64,000 nt of DNA, taken from positions 1 through 64,000 of the forward strand of contig NZ_JAQBOD010000011.1 in NCBI RefSeq assembly GCF_028288205.1. The letters are read 5' to 3'. Numbering within the stretch: the stretch's first letter is position 1; each line of letters starts with the position of its first letter. The position numbers and the translations under genes were made by a program. Of the stretch, positions 19,851 to 29,459 are shown piece after piece. This stretch comes from Mucilaginibacter sp. Its GTDB lineage: Bacteria > Bacteroidota > Bacteroidia > Sphingobacteriales > Sphingobacteriaceae. The notes beneath the pieces are model-generated. The model saw nothing but the letters and a program-made list of their open reading frames with translations, was not told where the DNA came from and ran no database searches.

Positions 19851-20333
19851 ATGAAAAATGCTTTAACATATATATTCCCTGCCATGATGGCTTTTATACT
19901 GTTGTCATGGACGGGTTGTACAGACCCTAATGCAGTTGTCGATCAAAATATAGAGATCGTTAATAATAATTGGGCCTACTCTAATAAAATAAAGTATGCC
20001 GTTAAGGTTGATAATGAGCAAACTCCTTATAATCTTTACCTAAACTTGCGGGTAACCGGCGATTATAAGTATTCTAACCTGTTTGTGCTGATCTATCAAA
20101 CTAATCCGGATAAAAAAGCAACCGGTACCCGGTATGAGTTTAAGCTGGCAAATCCTGATGGGGAGTGGCTGGGACAGGGGTCGGGTAATTTATATAGCTA
20201 CCAGATACCATTTCGTTTAAACTATAAATTTCCGGCCAAAGGTGTTTATACCATTCAAATAGAACAAAACATGCGCGATAACCCCCTGCATGAGATAAGT
20301 GATATTGGCCTGCGTGTAGAAAAAGCACAATAA
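19851..20333 (+). CDS. gldH: Gliding motility lipoprotein GldH
   Basis: SWTGCTDPNAVVDQNIEIVNNNWAYSNKIKYAVKVDNEQTPYNLYLNLRVTGDYKYSNLFVLI. Confidence 0.88.
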   Translation: MKNALTYIFPAMMAFILLSWTGCTDPNAVVDQNIEIVNNNWAYSNKIKYAVKVDNEQTPYNLYLNLRVTGDYKYSNLFVLIYQTNPDKKATGTRYEFKLANPDGEWLGQGSGNLYSYQIPFRLNYKFPAKGVYTIQIEQNMRDNPLHEISDIGLRVEKAQ

Positions 20334-20399
20334 TTTTACAAACTAATTTCGCGCTAATTTCGCGGGCTTGTCGTTATTATATCGAAAGCCATCATAGTT

Positions 20400-20654
20400 A
20401 TGAAAAAATTATCTTTTATTTTAGTTTTAGCCGCTGCAGCTACTTTATTTGCCTGCAACGGTACCCCAAATAAAACCGGTGGCACCACTCGTGATTCGAG
20501 CGCCAGTCATGATAATTCCGGCCTGGATACAGCATTCGGTGCCGGGGTACCGGAGGCAGAATCAACCAGCGGAACAGATACCAGTACTACCGGGCAAGTA
20601 ACGGACGACCCTACGGCCGATACGCTACGGGCAAGACCTAAAAAACATCATTAA
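20400..20654 (+). CDS. Small lipoprotein, hypothetical
   Basis: MKKLSFILVLAAAATLFACNGTPN lipobox. Confidence 0.7.
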   Translation: MKKLSFILVLAAAATLFACNGTPNKTGGTTRDSSASHDNSGLDTAFGAGVPEAESTSGTDTSTTGQVTDDPTADTLRARPKKHH

Positions 20655-20709
20655 TTTATTACCATAACTCATTTTTCTTTACTTTCGTTTTGCTAATATT
20701 TTTATCAAA

Positions 20710-22095
20710 ATGATTGTTGCTGCTTTAGTTGCCTCCCTTGTAATTCTTATAATTTCTGTTTTGCTTTTTTTAAAGCGGCCAACAACTGCTGATGGTATTT
20801 CGGCAGATGAGTTTGCGCGTTTAAAAACTGAAAATACAACTCTTAGTATATCTTTAGCCAAAGCCGAAGAACGTGCGCTGGGCCTGGGTTTGGAGCGCGA
20901 TAAAGCCGATAAACAATTACAGGATGAACGCGAACGATACGATGCCGCCATAACCGCATTAAACCAGGAATTGCTGGCCGAAAAGAACCGAATGGCTAAA
21001 GCCGAAGAATCATTTAAAGCACAGCGCGAACGTTTAGGCGAACAGGAAAAAAGCATACAGGATATCCAGCAAAAGTTTCAAAAGGAATTTGAGAACGTTG
21101 CCGAGAAATTGCTTAAAGAGAAATCGAAAGAATTTATTGATGTTAACCGTACCAATTTGGATATTATCCTTAATCCGCTTAAAGAAAATCTGAAAGCATT
21201 TGAGGATAAGGTAGACAAGGTGTATAACATGGAAGCTGCCGAGCGCAATACCATGAAAGGGGTAATAACTCAGTTAATGGAGCTGAACAAGCAAATTAGC
21301 GACGAGGCGCAAAACCTAACCAAAGCCCTGAAAGGCGATAATAAAAAGCAAGGAAACTGGGGCGAGGTTATATTGGAGCGTGTTTTAGAGCGTTCTGGCT
21401 TAGTTAAGGACCAGGAGTATCGACTGCAAGCCAGTTTAATCGGTATAGATGGCACCCGCCTGCAACCCGATGTGGTGATTGACCTACCGGATGAAAAGCA
21501 CCTGATCATTGACTCGAAAGTTTCTCTGATAGCCTATGAGCGCCTGGTTAATTGCGAAACAGAAGATGACCGCAAGCTATTCTCTAAAGCACATGTAGAA
21601 TCAATAAGAAGCCATGTGCATGGCCTGTCATCTAAAAACTATCATGATCTGTACCAGATCAACTCACCCGATTTTGTGTTGCTGTTTATACCTATTGAAT
21701 CTTCTTTCAGTTTCGCTGTACAGATAGATTCTGAACTGTTTAGTGATGCCTGGGATAAGCGGGTGGTTATTGTGAGCCCGTCAACCTTGCTGGCTACCCT
21801 GCGCACTATCGCCAGTATTTGGAAACAGGAGCGTCAAAACCGCAACGTGCTTGAAATTGCCCGTTTAAGCGGCGCCATGTATGATAAGTTCGTTGGTTTT
21901 GTAAACGATATGGAAGGCATCGGCAAAAATATTAAGCTGAGCCAAAACGCTTATGATAATGCAATTAGCAAACTAACGGAAGGCAATGGTAATTTAACCA
22001 AAACTGCCGAGAAAATTAAGAGTTTAGGCGCTAAAGCCAATAAGCAATTGGATCAGAAATATATTGAGGTTGGAGATGATGAGCCGGTAGAATAG
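20710..22095 (+). CDS. rmuC: DNA recombination protein RmuC
   Basis: QGNWGEVILERVLERSGLVKDQEY; PDVVIDLPDEKHLIIDSKVSL. Confidence 0.97.
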   Translation: MIVAALVASLVILIISVLLFLKRPTTADGISADEFARLKTENTTLSISLAKAEERALGLGLERDKADKQLQDERERYDAAITALNQELLAEKNRMAKAEESFKAQRERLGEQEKSIQDIQQKFQKEFENVAEKLLKEKSKEFIDVNRTNLDIILNPLKENLKAFEDKVDKVYNMEAAERNTMKGVITQLMELNKQISDEAQNLTKALKGDNKKQGNWGEVILERVLERSGLVKDQEYRLQASLIGIDGTRLQPDVVIDLPDEKHLIIDSKVSLIAYERLVNCETEDDRKLFSKAHVESIRSHVHGLSSKNYHDLYQINSPDFVLLFIPIESSFSFAVQIDSELFSDAWDKRVVIVSPSTLLATLRTIASIWKQERQNRNVLEIARLSGAMYDKFVGFVNDMEGIGKNIKLSQNAYDNAISKLTEGNGNLTKTAEKIKSLGAKANKQLDQKYIEVGDDEPVE

Positions 22096-22130
22096 TGAAT
22101 TCTATTACCGCCCTTTAACTAATCACCTAA

Positions 22131-22749
22131 TGACCCATTCGGGTCAACCTCTTTGTAGAAAAACCCCACATCATTCTTTTTGCCCCATAGGGGCTACCCT
22201 TTAACCATCTAACAGGTTGTGAAAAATATATTTTTCTTCATATTCAACCGCATAATCTTTTAATATTTCCAAATATTCTTCCCTGAATGTCTTTTTGGAA
22301 TGATGTTCTTTTTGATTCAAAACATATTTAACTACACCATCAATCTGCGATCGACTATTACTAAACGCACCATATCCCTCTTGCCAATAAAATTTCCTTA
22401 TTGTAAATCCTTCCTTATTCACAAATTCTGAACTGTCCCCTTTTACCAATCTCATCAGGTCCGAAATCGCTTGTTTAGGGTTTAGTCCGACAAATAGGTG
22501 TAAATGATCTGGCATTGTATTGATGGCCAATAATTTATGCCCATTGTTTTGTACTATACCAGTTATATATTTTTGAAGGCGATCTTCCCACTCCTCTTTT
22601 ATTGTTGCTTGCCTGTATTTTACAGCAAATACAAAATGGATATATAATTGCGTGTATGTGTTTGGCATTACTTTGTGATTATGGGTAGCCCCGTATGGGG
22701 CAAAGACTTTTCTATTTATTTTCTACAAAGAGGTTAACCCTACGGGTTA
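22131..22749. mobile_element. RAYT/IS200-like element with inverted REP-like ends
   Basis: Left GACCCATTCGGGTCAACCTCTTTGTAGAAAA and right TTTTCTACAAAGAGGTTAACCCTACGGGTTA are inverted copies; inner hairpins GCCCCATAGGGGC / GCCCCGTATGGGGC. Confidence 0.8.
22201..22668 (-). CDS. REP-associated / IS200-type Y1 transposase
   Basis: YIHFVFAVKYRQ; MPDHLHLFVGL (HUH); FYWQEGYGAFSNSRSQIDGVVKYVLNQKEHH. Confidence 0.95.
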   Translation of the reverse strand: MPNTYTQLYIHFVFAVKYRQATIKEEWEDRLQKYITGIVQNNGHKLLAINTMPDHLHLFVGLNPKQAISDLMRLVKGDSSEFVNKEGFTIRKFYWQEGYGAFSNSRSQIDGVVKYVLNQKEHHSKKTFREEYLEILKDYAVEYEEKYIFHNLLDG

Positions 22750-22778
22750 AATATTATTGTCTCTTTCAAAATATATTC

Positions 22779-22853
22779 CACCTCCCTAAAGGGGGAGTTC
22801 TTGAAGTACATGATTAATGCGTAGCGCTATTCAACTCCCCCTTTAGGGAGGTG
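22779..22853. repeat. 21-bp perfect inverted repeat (palindromic intergenic element)
   Basis: CACCTCCCTAAAGGGGGAGTT (22779-22799) / AACTCCCCCTTTAGGGAGGTG (22833-22853). Confidence 0.9.
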
Positions 22854-23891
22854 CGTACCAAACGCATTCCACCCCTGCGCCTTCAATGGATGCACATTAC
22901 CGCTCTTAGTTATCAAATTACACCCCGATGCCGGCTCAGTAATATGACCTATGATGGTAATATCCATTTTAAATTTTATTTTTTCATAGTCGGCTTGTTT
23001 AACGGTGAAAAGCAGTTCGTAATCTTCGCCGCCGCTTAGGGCGCAAACGGTTGGGTCGAGGTTAAATTCGCGGGCGGTTTCAAAGGTCATAGGGTCGAGC
23101 GGTATTTTTTCTTCGTATATACTGCAGCCTTTTTCGCTTTGCTTGCAAATGTGCATGATCTCTGATGCTAATCCGTCTGATACATCGATCATTGATGTAG
23201 GCTTAACCTCAATTTCTTTTAACAGGTCGATAATATCCCGGCGGGCCTCCGGCTTTAACTGGCGCTCTACTATATAGTCTTTCCCTTCCAGATCCGGTTG
23301 AATATTGGGGTTCTCTAAATAGATCAGTTTTTCGCGCTCTAATAATTGCAGACCAACGTAAGCTCCGCCCAGATCGCCGGATACACATATCAGATCGCCT
23401 TCCTGTGCGCCGTTGCGGTATACCACATCCTCCGCGTTAGCATAACCAATAGCGGTTACACTTAATACCAATCCTTGTTTTGATGATGATGTGTCGCCCC
23501 CAACCAAATCAACACCATATTTTTCGCAGGCTATGTAAATACCTTCATACAATTCTTCAACCGCCTCAATAGGGAACTTGCTCGACATGCCAATAGATAC
23601 CGTTACCTGCGTAGCAATACCATTCATAGCATAAATATCGCTCAGGTTTACTTGCACCGCTTTGTAGCCCAAGTGTTTTAACGGGGTATAAGCTAAATCG
23701 AAATGAATCCCCTCCAGCAACATATCTGTAGATACCAACATTCTTTTCCCGCCAAAATCAAGCACAGCGGCATCGTCGCCAACGCCTTTAATGGTGCTTT
23801 TTTGCACCAATTCAATATTTTTTGTCAGGTGATTTATCAGGCCGAATTCGCCTAAAGCTTCTATATTGGTTTTCTCTTTATTATCAAACAT
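22827..23891 (-). CDS. thiL: Thiamine-monophosphate kinase
   Basis: EFGLINHLTKN; KGVGDDAAVL; MLLEGIHFDLAYTPLKHLGYKAVQVNLSDIYAM; start set at MFDNKEKTN. Confidence 0.96.
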   Translation of the reverse strand: MFDNKEKTNIEALGEFGLINHLTKNIELVQKSTIKGVGDDAAVLDFGGKRMLVSTDMLLEGIHFDLAYTPLKHLGYKAVQVNLSDIYAMNGIATQVTVSIGMSSKFPIEAVEELYEGIYIACEKYGVDLVGGDTSSSKQGLVLSVTAIGYANAEDVVYRNGAQEGDLICVSGDLGGAYVGLQLLEREKLIYLENPNIQPDLEGKDYIVERQLKPEARRDIIDLLKEIEVKPTSMIDVSDGLASEIMHICKQSEKGCSIYEEKIPLDPMTFETAREFNLDPTVCALSGGEDYELLFTVKQADYEKIKFKMDITIIGHITEPASGCNLITKSGNVHPLKAQGWNAFGTHLPKGGVE

Positions 23892-24027
23892 TGCCATACG
23901 CATCCGGTTTTTTTCCGAATTGCAAAAATACGAAAGCTTAATTCAAATCGGGTAATAGTATTAAAACAAACCATTAACGGTAATTAACATACGATGCCTA
24001 TACTACACACAAAAATATATATCTACG

Positions 24028-24219
24028 AAATTTAGAAAATTACTCATTTACGCAGGCTTCGCGTTGGTCGTTATCATTGCTGATTGCAAGAAAAACGTCG
24101 CCCCGATTGATAATACTGTACCAACAGGCGCTACACCCTATGCAATAACCGAAGATTTTGAACAAGGTACTAAGGCCGCTTATGCAGCAGCAGATATTAG
24201 CTTAATTACCGGTTGCTGA
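24028..24219 (+). pseudogene. Truncated N-terminal remnant of a secreted/lipoprotein gene
   Basis: Open frame without start: KFRKLLIYAGFALVVIIADCKKNVAPIDNTVPTGATPYAITEDFEQGTKAAYAAADISLITGC*. Confidence 0.5.
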
Positions 24220-24304
24220 TCCTTTCAGCTAAGTATCTTTTAGGAACCAGCATTGGCGGCTGTCGGCCAGATTCTTTTTCATCTATTTGAAACTAACATG
24301 GCCT

Positions 24305-24332
24305 GAAAAAAACAAAGGCGCTGTTAGCGCCT
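24305..24332 (-). terminator. Intrinsic terminator of the hsp20 gene
   Basis: RC AGGCGC-TAACA-GCGCCT followed by TTGTTTTTTT. Confidence 0.75.
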
Positions 24333-24359
24333 GGTTAAACAATTGCCGGTAGCCCCCCC

Positions 24360-24803
24360 TTATTTGATCTCGATCTGGCGGCTGGCCATTCTGGCTTCTT
24401 CTCTTTTGGCTACATTGATTTTGAGCACCCCATCGGTGTATTCGGCTTCGATACCCTCATCATCTGCCGAATCGGGCAGGGTGAATGAGCGCACGAACGA
24501 AGTGTAATTGTATTCACACTTGTTATATTTTTTATCGTTACCGGTCTGTTCTGATTGATGTTCTGCCGAAATCATCAGCACATCCCGGTCGAGGGTTATT
24601 TTAAAATCTTCCTTTTTCAGCCCCGGTGCGGCCAGTTCGATATGATAGTGTTCGTTCGTTTCCGAAATGTTCACTGCCGGTACCCGCGATACCATCCGGT
24701 CAGATAAAAAGGTGTCATTCAGAACAGATTCAAAAATATCGTCAAATCCTGGACGCATCAAGCTACCCCTGTTTTTTCCTTCATTAAATTTTACTAAAGC
24801 CAT
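24360..24803 (-). CDS. Hsp20/alpha-crystallin small heat shock protein
   Basis: PAVNISETNEHYHIELAAPGLKKEDFKITLDRDVLMISAEHQ; EAEYTDGVLKINVAKRE. Confidence 0.97.
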   Translation of the reverse strand: MALVKFNEGKNRGSLMRPGFDDIFESVLNDTFLSDRMVSRVPAVNISETNEHYHIELAAPGLKKEDFKITLDRDVLMISAEHQSEQTGNDKKYNKCEYNYTSFVRSFTLPDSADDEGIEAEYTDGVLKINVAKREEARMASRQIEIK

Positions 24804-24828
24804 GATATTCCTCCTTAACATTTATTAC

Positions 24829-24844
24829 GCCGGAACATTCCGGC
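24829..24844. promoter_or_regulatory. Dyad GCCGGAA-CA-TTCCGGC upstream of hsp20 RBS
   Basis: Perfect 7-bp arms, about 12 nt from the SD. Confidence 0.5.
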
Positions 24845-25005
24845 TACTTTTACAACAATGGGCAATGACGCTGGTTTGTAATTTTTTAAAATTGTCAAAC
24901 CAAGGCTGTATTATTTATTTGGCCATACTTCAGTTAGCCTGTTGAAAATCCACCATGAAAATTCTTGCTGATGGCGGGTATGTCAGTTTTTATTTCATCC
25001 AAAAA

Positions 25006-25488
25006 CTATGATGGGCTTAATTCCCCTGTCAGCAGTTCGGCGGTAGCTTCAATGGTTTGGTGGATCACTTCTTCGCAAGAACCTGCGAACACTCTCCGGA
25101 AGCTGGCTTCCCGGCCTTTAATCAGCGCAAAAACGAACATGGTGCCTACCGGTTTCTCCGGCGTTTCGCTGCCTCCGGGAGTGGTGAGCCCGGTAACAGT
25201 CACCTGGATATCAGATTCGATGAGTTCCCGCAGGCGGTAGGCCATTTCACGGGTGACCTCCAAAGACTCGGGTGTATATTGATCGATAAGTTCCTGCGGC
25301 ACTTTAAGCAGCTTCACTTTCAAACCGGCATCGTAGCAGGCAATACCTCCTTTTAATATTTTCCCTGATTCTTCGGTCAATGCGAATTCCGAACAAAGCC
25401 AGCCGGCCGTGGCGCTTTCCGCGAAAGCGATGGTCAGGCCTTGATCTGCCATTAATTTACTGCAAATACTGATCTTGCTTTCTGCCAT
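25006..25488 (-). CDS. CinA family protein (C-terminal amidase domain)
   Basis: AFAESATAGWLCSEFALTEESGKILKGGIACYDAGLKVKLL; VTGLTTPGGSETPEKPVGTMFVFA. Confidence 0.9.
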   Translation of the reverse strand: MAESKISICSKLMADQGLTIAFAESATAGWLCSEFALTEESGKILKGGIACYDAGLKVKLLKVPQELIDQYTPESLEVTREMAYRLRELIESDIQVTVTGLTTPGGSETPEKPVGTMFVFALIKGREASFRRVFAGSCEEVIHQTIEATAELLTGELSPS

Positions 25489-25578
25489 GTTACTATAACC
25501 TGCAATAGCCAGGAATGGTTTGATTTTTAGCTAAAAGAAACATTTATACAGACTGGCTGTTTCTTCTCAAAAGGAGGA

Positions 25579-25767
25579 ATGATGCCTTGGTATAATGGAG
25601 ATTACCCGCCATCTTACAAGAACCAGCCTAAGAAGCTGCGGGAAAAGGCGGTCGAGATCGCGAATCAGGTCTTAACGGATGGTGCAGATGAAGGCATAGC
25701 CATTGCTACCGGATTAAAACGAGCCCGGCAATACTTTGCTGACAAAAAGAAAACGGAAAATAAGTAA
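25579..25767 (+). CDS. Small hypothetical protein (MPWYNGDYPPSYKNQP type)
   Basis: Strong SD AAAGGAGG upstream; compact ORF adjacent to KTSC gene. Confidence 0.8.
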   Translation: MMPWYNGDYPPSYKNQPKKLREKAVEIANQVLTDGADEGIAIATGLKRARQYFADKKKTENK

Positions 25768-25770
25768 GCC

Positions 25771-25995
25771 ATGCCATCAGCTGTCATCGCCGGTTATAAT
25801 TATGATGCTTCAACGGAAACGCTGACCGTGCGTTACCATTCTGGTAAAATATACAACTACCTAAACGTGCCGGAAAAAGTTTTTAAAGAAATGCGCGCCA
25901 CAATAGCGAAAGGCATCTGGTTTAACCGGCATATCAAAGGCAAATATCCGTACGAAGCGGTAACGCCGGGGCTAAATCAAACCAAATTGTTGTAA
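25771..25995 (+). CDS. KTSC domain-containing protein
   Basis: YDASTETLTVRYHSGKIYNYLNVPEKVFKEMRA..GIWFNRHIKGKYPYEAV. Confidence 0.9.
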   Translation: MPSAVIAGYNYDASTETLTVRYHSGKIYNYLNVPEKVFKEMRATIAKGIWFNRHIKGKYPYEAVTPGLNQTKLL

Positions 25996-26050
25996 GCTAA
26001 CAACAACCGAAATAGCTTAAATAACTAAACGCAATTGATATTACAAAAAT

Positions 26051-26117
26051 CGACACAGACTTATATTTTTCGGATATAACTCTGTGTCGCTTGATCTTGC
26101 GGTAAAAATTTTACCGC
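26051..26117. repeat. Two adjacent intergenic hairpins
   Basis: CGACACAGAcTTATAT..ATATAAcTCTGTGTCG (26051-26089) and GCGGTAAAA-A-TTTTACCGC (26099-26117). Confidence 0.8.
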
Positions 26118-26196
26118 AGAGACCGCAAAGAAGTCACAAAGGCAAATTATTATTTTGCTGCTGTTTACTATTAATGACTTTTGATACAGCCTTTTT

Positions 26197-27483
26197 TTAT
26201 TTGATAGCCGACTTAGCCGATTTTGGCAGCGGAATAGACTCTGGCAACGGCAATTCTTTTTTAAGCACCTTACCGGCATAACCGGCCAGGTACAAATAAT
26301 AATCTGATGGTATGCCTTCCTCAAAAGTTACAAACGGGCTTGGGCCTATCGGTGGGTTTTGCGATACCTTCATAATGGCGGTGCCTTCGTCCACTTCGTC
26401 AAACATGGCTACGTATATCATTTCGGCACCGTTTTTTATGGCTGCCGATAATTCATTCCAGAAAAAGTTACCCCTATTTCTTGGTATAGCGTTAAACTTA
26501 TCTTTTAAATTTAAATTATGCCAGCTAAAGCCCGGGAAACATGTAGGTGCATAATCAATATGGTTTGCTTTGCACCAGGCCAGGTCGGCCTTTTCTATTT
26601 CATTATACTTTTGGAAGCCGGCATCGTCCTTATACCTGCCCACTGTCCATGGATGTATAACATCCACCTTTTTTATCAGAGCATGCAGCTCGGGGTTCTT
26701 TTCGGTATCGTTACCAAACTCGCGCCAATAAGTAGGTACGCCCAGCATTACCGCGCAATGGCCATACTCCGGATCGTTCTGTAAAAAGTCGACAATTTTT
26801 GCCATTGTTTTGGTAGTATAATGCCGGCCGCTATCGTTAAAGCCTACGCCCCACAGCACTACCAATGGTTTACCATTATGGTACAGGTAAGGTTGTTTAT
26901 TGCCTCCGCTGGTTATTTTCATACTATCAACCAAATTCTTCCAGTCACTTTTAAACAACGGAAGATCCAGCGTGTCGCGCATGCCCGAAAAATCATACAT
27001 CACAGCAATGGCACGGTTATATTTACGGGCGGCTTTAAGCGCGTCGCCCAATACTTTATTAAAGTGATTACGGGTATTACCCGGCCGTGTGTTGCCAATA
27101 AAACGCTGCATAAACACGCCATCAACGCCATATTGTTTCATCCATTTAAAGCGCACATCGGTAGTGGTATAATCATGGTCGCTGGGTAACATGGCCACGC
27201 TGCTGTCTGCATGGATAAATGGCGTAGGGTACATCTTTTTGTATTCGTTTAGCTCCGGCCACAAGTCTATTTTTAAATTTCCCGGACCAAACACGCCCCG
27301 TTGCAGGTAATGGCCCCAACCACGATTGGCACCGTCGGTAGGGGTATCATGCCAGCCCTGGTAACCGGCCATTAATAATCCTTTATAACTGGTGTGTTTT
27401 GATGTTTGGCTATGTTTTGTTTGGGCAAAAACTCCGTTTACGGCAAATACCGCAAGCAATAGCAGGATCGATCTTTTTAACAT
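26197..27483 (-). CDS. GH71/99-like glycoside hydrolase (secreted)
   Basis: Signal peptide; GLLMAGYQGWHDTPTDGANRGWGHY; YGVDGVFMQRFI; VMYDFSGM. Confidence 0.82.
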   Translation of the reverse strand: MLKRSILLLLAVFAVNGVFAQTKHSQTSKHTSYKGLLMAGYQGWHDTPTDGANRGWGHYLQRGVFGPGNLKIDLWPELNEYKKMYPTPFIHADSSVAMLPSDHDYTTTDVRFKWMKQYGVDGVFMQRFIGNTRPGNTRNHFNKVLGDALKAARKYNRAIAVMYDFSGMRDTLDLPLFKSDWKNLVDSMKITSGGNKQPYLYHNGKPLVVLWGVGFNDSGRHYTTKTMAKIVDFLQNDPEYGHCAVMLGVPTYWREFGNDTEKNPELHALIKKVDVIHPWTVGRYKDDAGFQKYNEIEKADLAWCKANHIDYAPTCFPGFSWHNLNLKDKFNAIPRNRGNFFWNELSAAIKNGAEMIYVAMFDEVDEGTAIMKVSQNPPIGPSPFVTFEEGIPSDYYLYLAGYAGKVLKKELPLPESIPLPKSAKSAIK

Positions 27484-27573
27484 AGTATATGGTTAATTGG
27501 TTTATAGCAGCCTAAGTTAGGGTAAATTTGGTTTAGCGCAAATTCAAAATACCACTCTCTATACTATTGGCCG

Positions 27574-28833
27574 CTACAACGCGTCCACCACCACCGGCTC
27601 AACCAGTTGCTTTTTACGTAATGCTTTTAATTTTTCCCTATGCAGGTAGCGCCAGTGCAGTAAGCCAATTAATAGCGCGGCGATTCCCTCGCCCATCAGC
27701 GTATCGGTTGTACCTATCCAGTTTGATATCGACCCAACAAGCAAGCCGCCCAGGGGTTGCATCCCAAAAAAAGCCATAGCATAAAAACTGATAACACGCC
27801 CGCGCATGTTCTGGTCGACAGTGGTTTGTATCAGTGTATTGCTCACCGTAATTTGCGACATCATGCCAAACCCCGCGATAGTTACAAACAGCAGCGCCAG
27901 CGGGTAACTTTGCTCATGCGAAAACAGCACCAGCCCTGCGCCAAATACAAGCGTATTTATAAATAATATCTTTTTCAAATTAGCTCCCGGCTTTAGCGAG
28001 GCCAGGAATATCGCTCCCGAAAATGCGCCCAGGCCAATAAAACTATCTATAACACCAAAGGTTGTTGCGGTGCCTCTAAAAACATCCCGTGCATAATACG
28101 GTATCAATGTGCTAAAGGGTAATACCATCAAACTTATTAAGGCAAGCATTACCAACACAAATGCGATGGATGGTGTCCGTTTAATATAGGAGAAGCCGTC
28201 CTTCAATTCGCCAAATACGTTTTTAGGGTGTGGCTTACTAATATGTTTAGGTAGCCTCATCATTAACAGCGAACCGATGACCGCTATAAAGCTGATGGCG
28301 TTCCCCAAAAAACAGGCGCCATCGCCAAGCCCCTCTAATATCAATCCGGCAATGGCCGGACCAATGAGCCGCGATAGGTTTACCATAGACGAATTAAGCG
28401 CCAATGCATTTGGCAGATCGCTTTTATCTTCAACCATTTCATATACCAATGATTGCCTTGCCGGCACATCAAACGCGTTAATGATGCCCAGCATAACACT
28501 TAGCGCCAGTATCTCCCAAACCTCATAATGCTTAAGCAATATTAAAACAGCTAATAAAATAGCCTGTATCATAGATGCCACCTGTGTAGCCAGCAAAACG
28601 CGGTAACGATTGTAGCGATCAGACACAACGCCGCCCAATAGCGAAAATAAAAATGAGGGAAACTGGCTGCAAAAAAGCGTTAATCCCAGCATAAAGGTAG
28701 AGTGGCTAAGCGAGTAGATAACCCAGCTTACGGCTGTTTTTTGCATCCACGTGCCAATTAATGAAACGGATTGGCCCGTAAAGTATAACCTGAAATTGCG
28801 GCTCTTAAATGCCTTGAAGGTACTGATGTTCAT
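27574..28833 (-). CDS. MFS transporter
   Basis: FRLYFTGQSVSLIGTWMQKTAVSWVIY; GGVVSDRYNRYRVLL; multiple TM segments. Confidence 0.94.
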   Translation of the reverse strand: MNISTFKAFKSRNFRLYFTGQSVSLIGTWMQKTAVSWVIYSLSHSTFMLGLTLFCSQFPSFLFSLLGGVVSDRYNRYRVLLATQVASMIQAILLAVLILLKHYEVWEILALSVMLGIINAFDVPARQSLVYEMVEDKSDLPNALALNSSMVNLSRLIGPAIAGLILEGLGDGACFLGNAISFIAVIGSLLMMRLPKHISKPHPKNVFGELKDGFSYIKRTPSIAFVLVMLALISLMVLPFSTLIPYYARDVFRGTATTFGVIDSFIGLGAFSGAIFLASLKPGANLKKILFINTLVFGAGLVLFSHEQSYPLALLFVTIAGFGMMSQITVSNTLIQTTVDQNMRGRVISFYAMAFFGMQPLGGLLVGSISNWIGTTDTLMGEGIAALLIGLLHWRYLHREKLKALRKKQLVEPVVVDAL

Positions 28834-28877
28834 GTATTAATTCTTTGCTCGCTTTTAACGATAACCCTGTTTGCAGA

Positions 28878-29312
28878 TTATTCAAAGTCGACTAATTTTG
28901 TTAATGGCCCGATGGCTTTTTTTAATAATTCCTGCTCCTCTTCTGTACAGGTTGCCTGGATGGCTTTGGTAAGCCATTGGTCGCGCTCATTGCGTACCTG
29001 CAATAGCGTTTGTTCGCCTTTTTTTGTTAACGTGATCAGCACTTTTCTTTTATCAGTAGCCGATGTGGTACGCGTGATATAGCCCAGTTCCAGCAAATGG
29101 GCCAATATACCCGACATGGATTGATTGGTAATCTTTTCCATTGCTGCTAATTCACTCGGTAGCATTTCTTTATGCTGCAATAATAAAAAAAGCACCGAGC
29201 GCTCCGTAAGTGAAAGCTGCTGCCCGGTGGTCGACTCTTTTCGAAGTTTTTTAATTAAGCGGCCCACGACAGTGCGCAGGTCCGAAACAAATTCTAAGTT
29301 CTTGTTATCCAT
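28878..29312 (-). CDS. MarR family transcriptional regulator
   Basis: wHTH: MLPSELAAMEKITNQSMSGILAHLLELGYITRTTSATDKRKVLITLTKKG. Confidence 0.93.
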   Translation of the reverse strand: MDNKNLEFVSDLRTVVGRLIKKLRKESTTGQQLSLTERSVLFLLLQHKEMLPSELAAMEKITNQSMSGILAHLLELGYITRTTSATDKRKVLITLTKKGEQTLLQVRNERDQWLTKAIQATCTEEEQELLKKAIGPLTKLVDFE

Positions 29313-29459
29313 TGTAGTAAGACAAACTAATAAGTTTACCTTACAAAGGTATGGTGTTTCACAAGCATAAATGACATGTTAGGGTAATTTTGCACCAAAC
29401 GTTTTTGTAATGTATCCTGCCGGTGCAGTAGCGGTTGGTATATTAAAAAAGATGATATA

